Assembly (NCBI GenBank): GCA_964540005.1
Contig: CAZILN010000310.1
Location: 1 to 16,356 of the forward strand
Origin: CAZILN01 sp964540005
Lineage (GTDB): Bacteria; Bacteroidota; Bacteroidia; Bacteroidales; SM23-62
DNA length: 16,356 nucleotides
Direction of reading: 5' to 3'
Positions 15,488 to 16,356 of the stretch are shown here, in pieces. The position numbers were made by a program, and so were the translations under genes. The first letter of the stretch is position 1. Each line of letters opens with the position of its first letter. The notes beneath the pieces are model-generated. The model was given only the letters and a program-made list of their open reading frames with translations, ran no database searches and was not told where the DNA came from.

Positions 15488-16356
15488 TTACAGCTTTTGT
15501 TTCACTTTTTTATTCAGTTTGCTGATGGCTTCTTCTATTGATTCTTCAGGTTTAATGATATTGTGTTCACCCCAGAAATCAGGATCTTCAAACTGATAGA
15601 CCTGTTCGGCCAGGATATCAGACATTTTCCCGGATTCCTTATACTTGAATCTTTGCACGTTTTCCAGATCTATATCGGTGACAGCCAATTCTGTCAAGGT
15701 GGTATACACGGAGTTGAAAAGTTTCTTTTTCCAGTTACACTTGAATCTGGCCTCAAGCCTTACATAGTTGAGGTACCATGTGTTCTCGACCTGCCTGTAC
15801 TGTGTCATATAGTTGGCATTTAAAACCTCCACTTTCATACCGGCCGGCTTTTTCCTGATGAACATCTGGCTTACCAATTCAGTATCATCTATGTTAAGGT
15901 TGAAGTCAATTCTGGTAAAGGCCAGATTCTCAGCATCTATATAAACCTTACCCTGGTACAGGGGGTCAATTATATAGGGTTTTTGCGTAAATCCGATAAC
16001 ATATGTCTGCCGGTCGTCTATATAGTTGATCCCAATAAAAGTATAATCGTAGAGGTTGATGAATTCTTCCGACAAAACTTCACCGGGATGTTTTACCACA
16101 TCGAGCAGCAGGGCAGCATAAGGCCCTCCCTGTAGTTTAAACATTACGGTATCCATTTTCATCACATCCTGGCTCTTGCGGCCTTTATAGATCTTTGACC
16201 TGTCTGTTTCAAGGCTCATTACATATGGGGACTTGTAAATGTCAACAACTGCTTCTGATACAGCCACATAGTTCCTGTTCTGCTTGATGGTTTCACGATA
16301 AAAGGAGGTCAGCATTACCGGTTCTGTACTGTAGTTATCTGTCCGCCTTTGAATGG
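15488..16356 (-). CDS. Paralogue of the STN/carboxypeptidase-regulatory-like protein, C-terminal part (5' partial)
   Basis: At least 289 codons of a gene that enters from the right edge. The frame stays open from the ATG at 16315 through 16354, and the extra codons (IQRRTDNYSTEPV) align with the region just before TAFYRES in the protein at 12012-13547, so the true start is outside the window. The visible part matches the unnamed 270-residue domain of that protein along its whole length: TSFYRETIKQNRNYVAVSEA, VDIYKSPYV, DTVMFKLQGG, LYQGKVYIDAENLAFTRIDF, DPDFWGEHNIIKPEESIEEA. By analogy the missing N-terminal part should hold a signal peptide, a carboxypeptidase-regulatory-like domain and perhaps an STN domain. 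It lies upstream of the sigma gene on the same strand, separated by 235 bp of repeat-bearing DNA. Function unknown. Confidence 0.85.
   Translation of the reverse strand, partial: IQRRTDNYSTEPVMLTSFYRETIKQNRNYVAVSEAVVDIYKSPYVMSLETDRSKIYKGRKSQDVMKMDTVMFKLQGGPYAALLLDVVKHPGEVLSEEFINLYDYTFIGINYIDDRQTYVIGFTQKPYIIDPLYQGKVYIDAENLAFTRIDFNLNIDDTELVSQMFIRKKPAGMKVEVLNANYMTQYRQVENTWYLNYVRLEARFKCNWKKKLFNSVYTTLTELAVTDIDLENVQRFKYKESGKMSDILAEQVYQFEDPDFWGEHNIIKPEESIEEAISKLNKKVKQKL

Overview
The window looks like chromosomal DNA from a member of the Bacteroidota, probably of Bacteroidales or a related environmental order. The grounds are a one-protein hybrid two-component system ending in an AraC-type DNA-binding domain, an ECF sigma/FecR pair whose FecR ends in a DUF4974-like domain, STN plus carboxypeptidase-regulatory-like exported proteins, a lipoprotein GH29 fucosidase, and the general lack of strong Shine-Dalgarno sequences. 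The exact taxon cannot be read from the sequence. No rRNA, tRNA, CRISPR array, insertion sequence, phage gene or replication origin was seen.

Layout. (1) Positions 1-2719 (+): the 3' part of a TPR-type hybrid sensor kinase/response regulator (HTCS), cut by the window edge. It converges, with only 8 bp between stop codons, on (2) 2728-3849 (-), a NagX/HGSNAT-like (DUF5009) membrane acyltransferase. (3) 4005-6100 (-): a two-gene MacB/LolCDE-type ABC exporter with overlapping ATGA. (4) 6212-8609 (-): a lipoprotein alpha-L-fucosidase (GH29) preceded, 16 bp away, by an unrecognised six-TM protein. (5) 8761-10157 (-): a translationally coupled pair, an isoprenylcysteine-methyltransferase-like membrane enzyme and a metallo-beta-lactamase-fold hydrolase. 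(6) 10249-10458 (-): a 69-aa zinc-ribbon protein. (7) 10579-11949 (+): a GPH/MelB-type sugar:cation symporter. (8) 12012-15252 (-): ECF sigma factor, FecR anti-sigma factor, and a 511-aa exported STN/carboxypeptidase-regulatory protein with no TonB-receptor barrel. (9) 15488-16356 (-): a paralogue of the last protein, cut by the right edge.

How the genes may work together. Fucosidase, sugar symporter, NagX-like acetyltransferase and HTCS suggest a small glycan-handling neighbourhood, but no SusC/SusD pair is present, so it is not a classical polysaccharide utilisation locus. The most distinctive part is region 8-9. The sigma/FecR module normally sits upstream of a SusC-like TonB receptor; here it is followed by a protein that keeps the periplasmic STN and carboxypeptidase-regulatory modules but replaces the receptor barrel with a roughly 270-residue domain of unknown function. 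That domain occurs a second time at the window edge.

Non-coding structure: a TTCGAACTT-type 7-8 bp tandem repeat occurs at two places (10555-10585 and 14672-14702), each just before a coding region. A 16-bp perfect palindrome lies at 10191-10206, a GC-rich hairpin just upstream of the sigma gene at 15274-15293, and a set of related direct and inverted repeats at 15342-15474.
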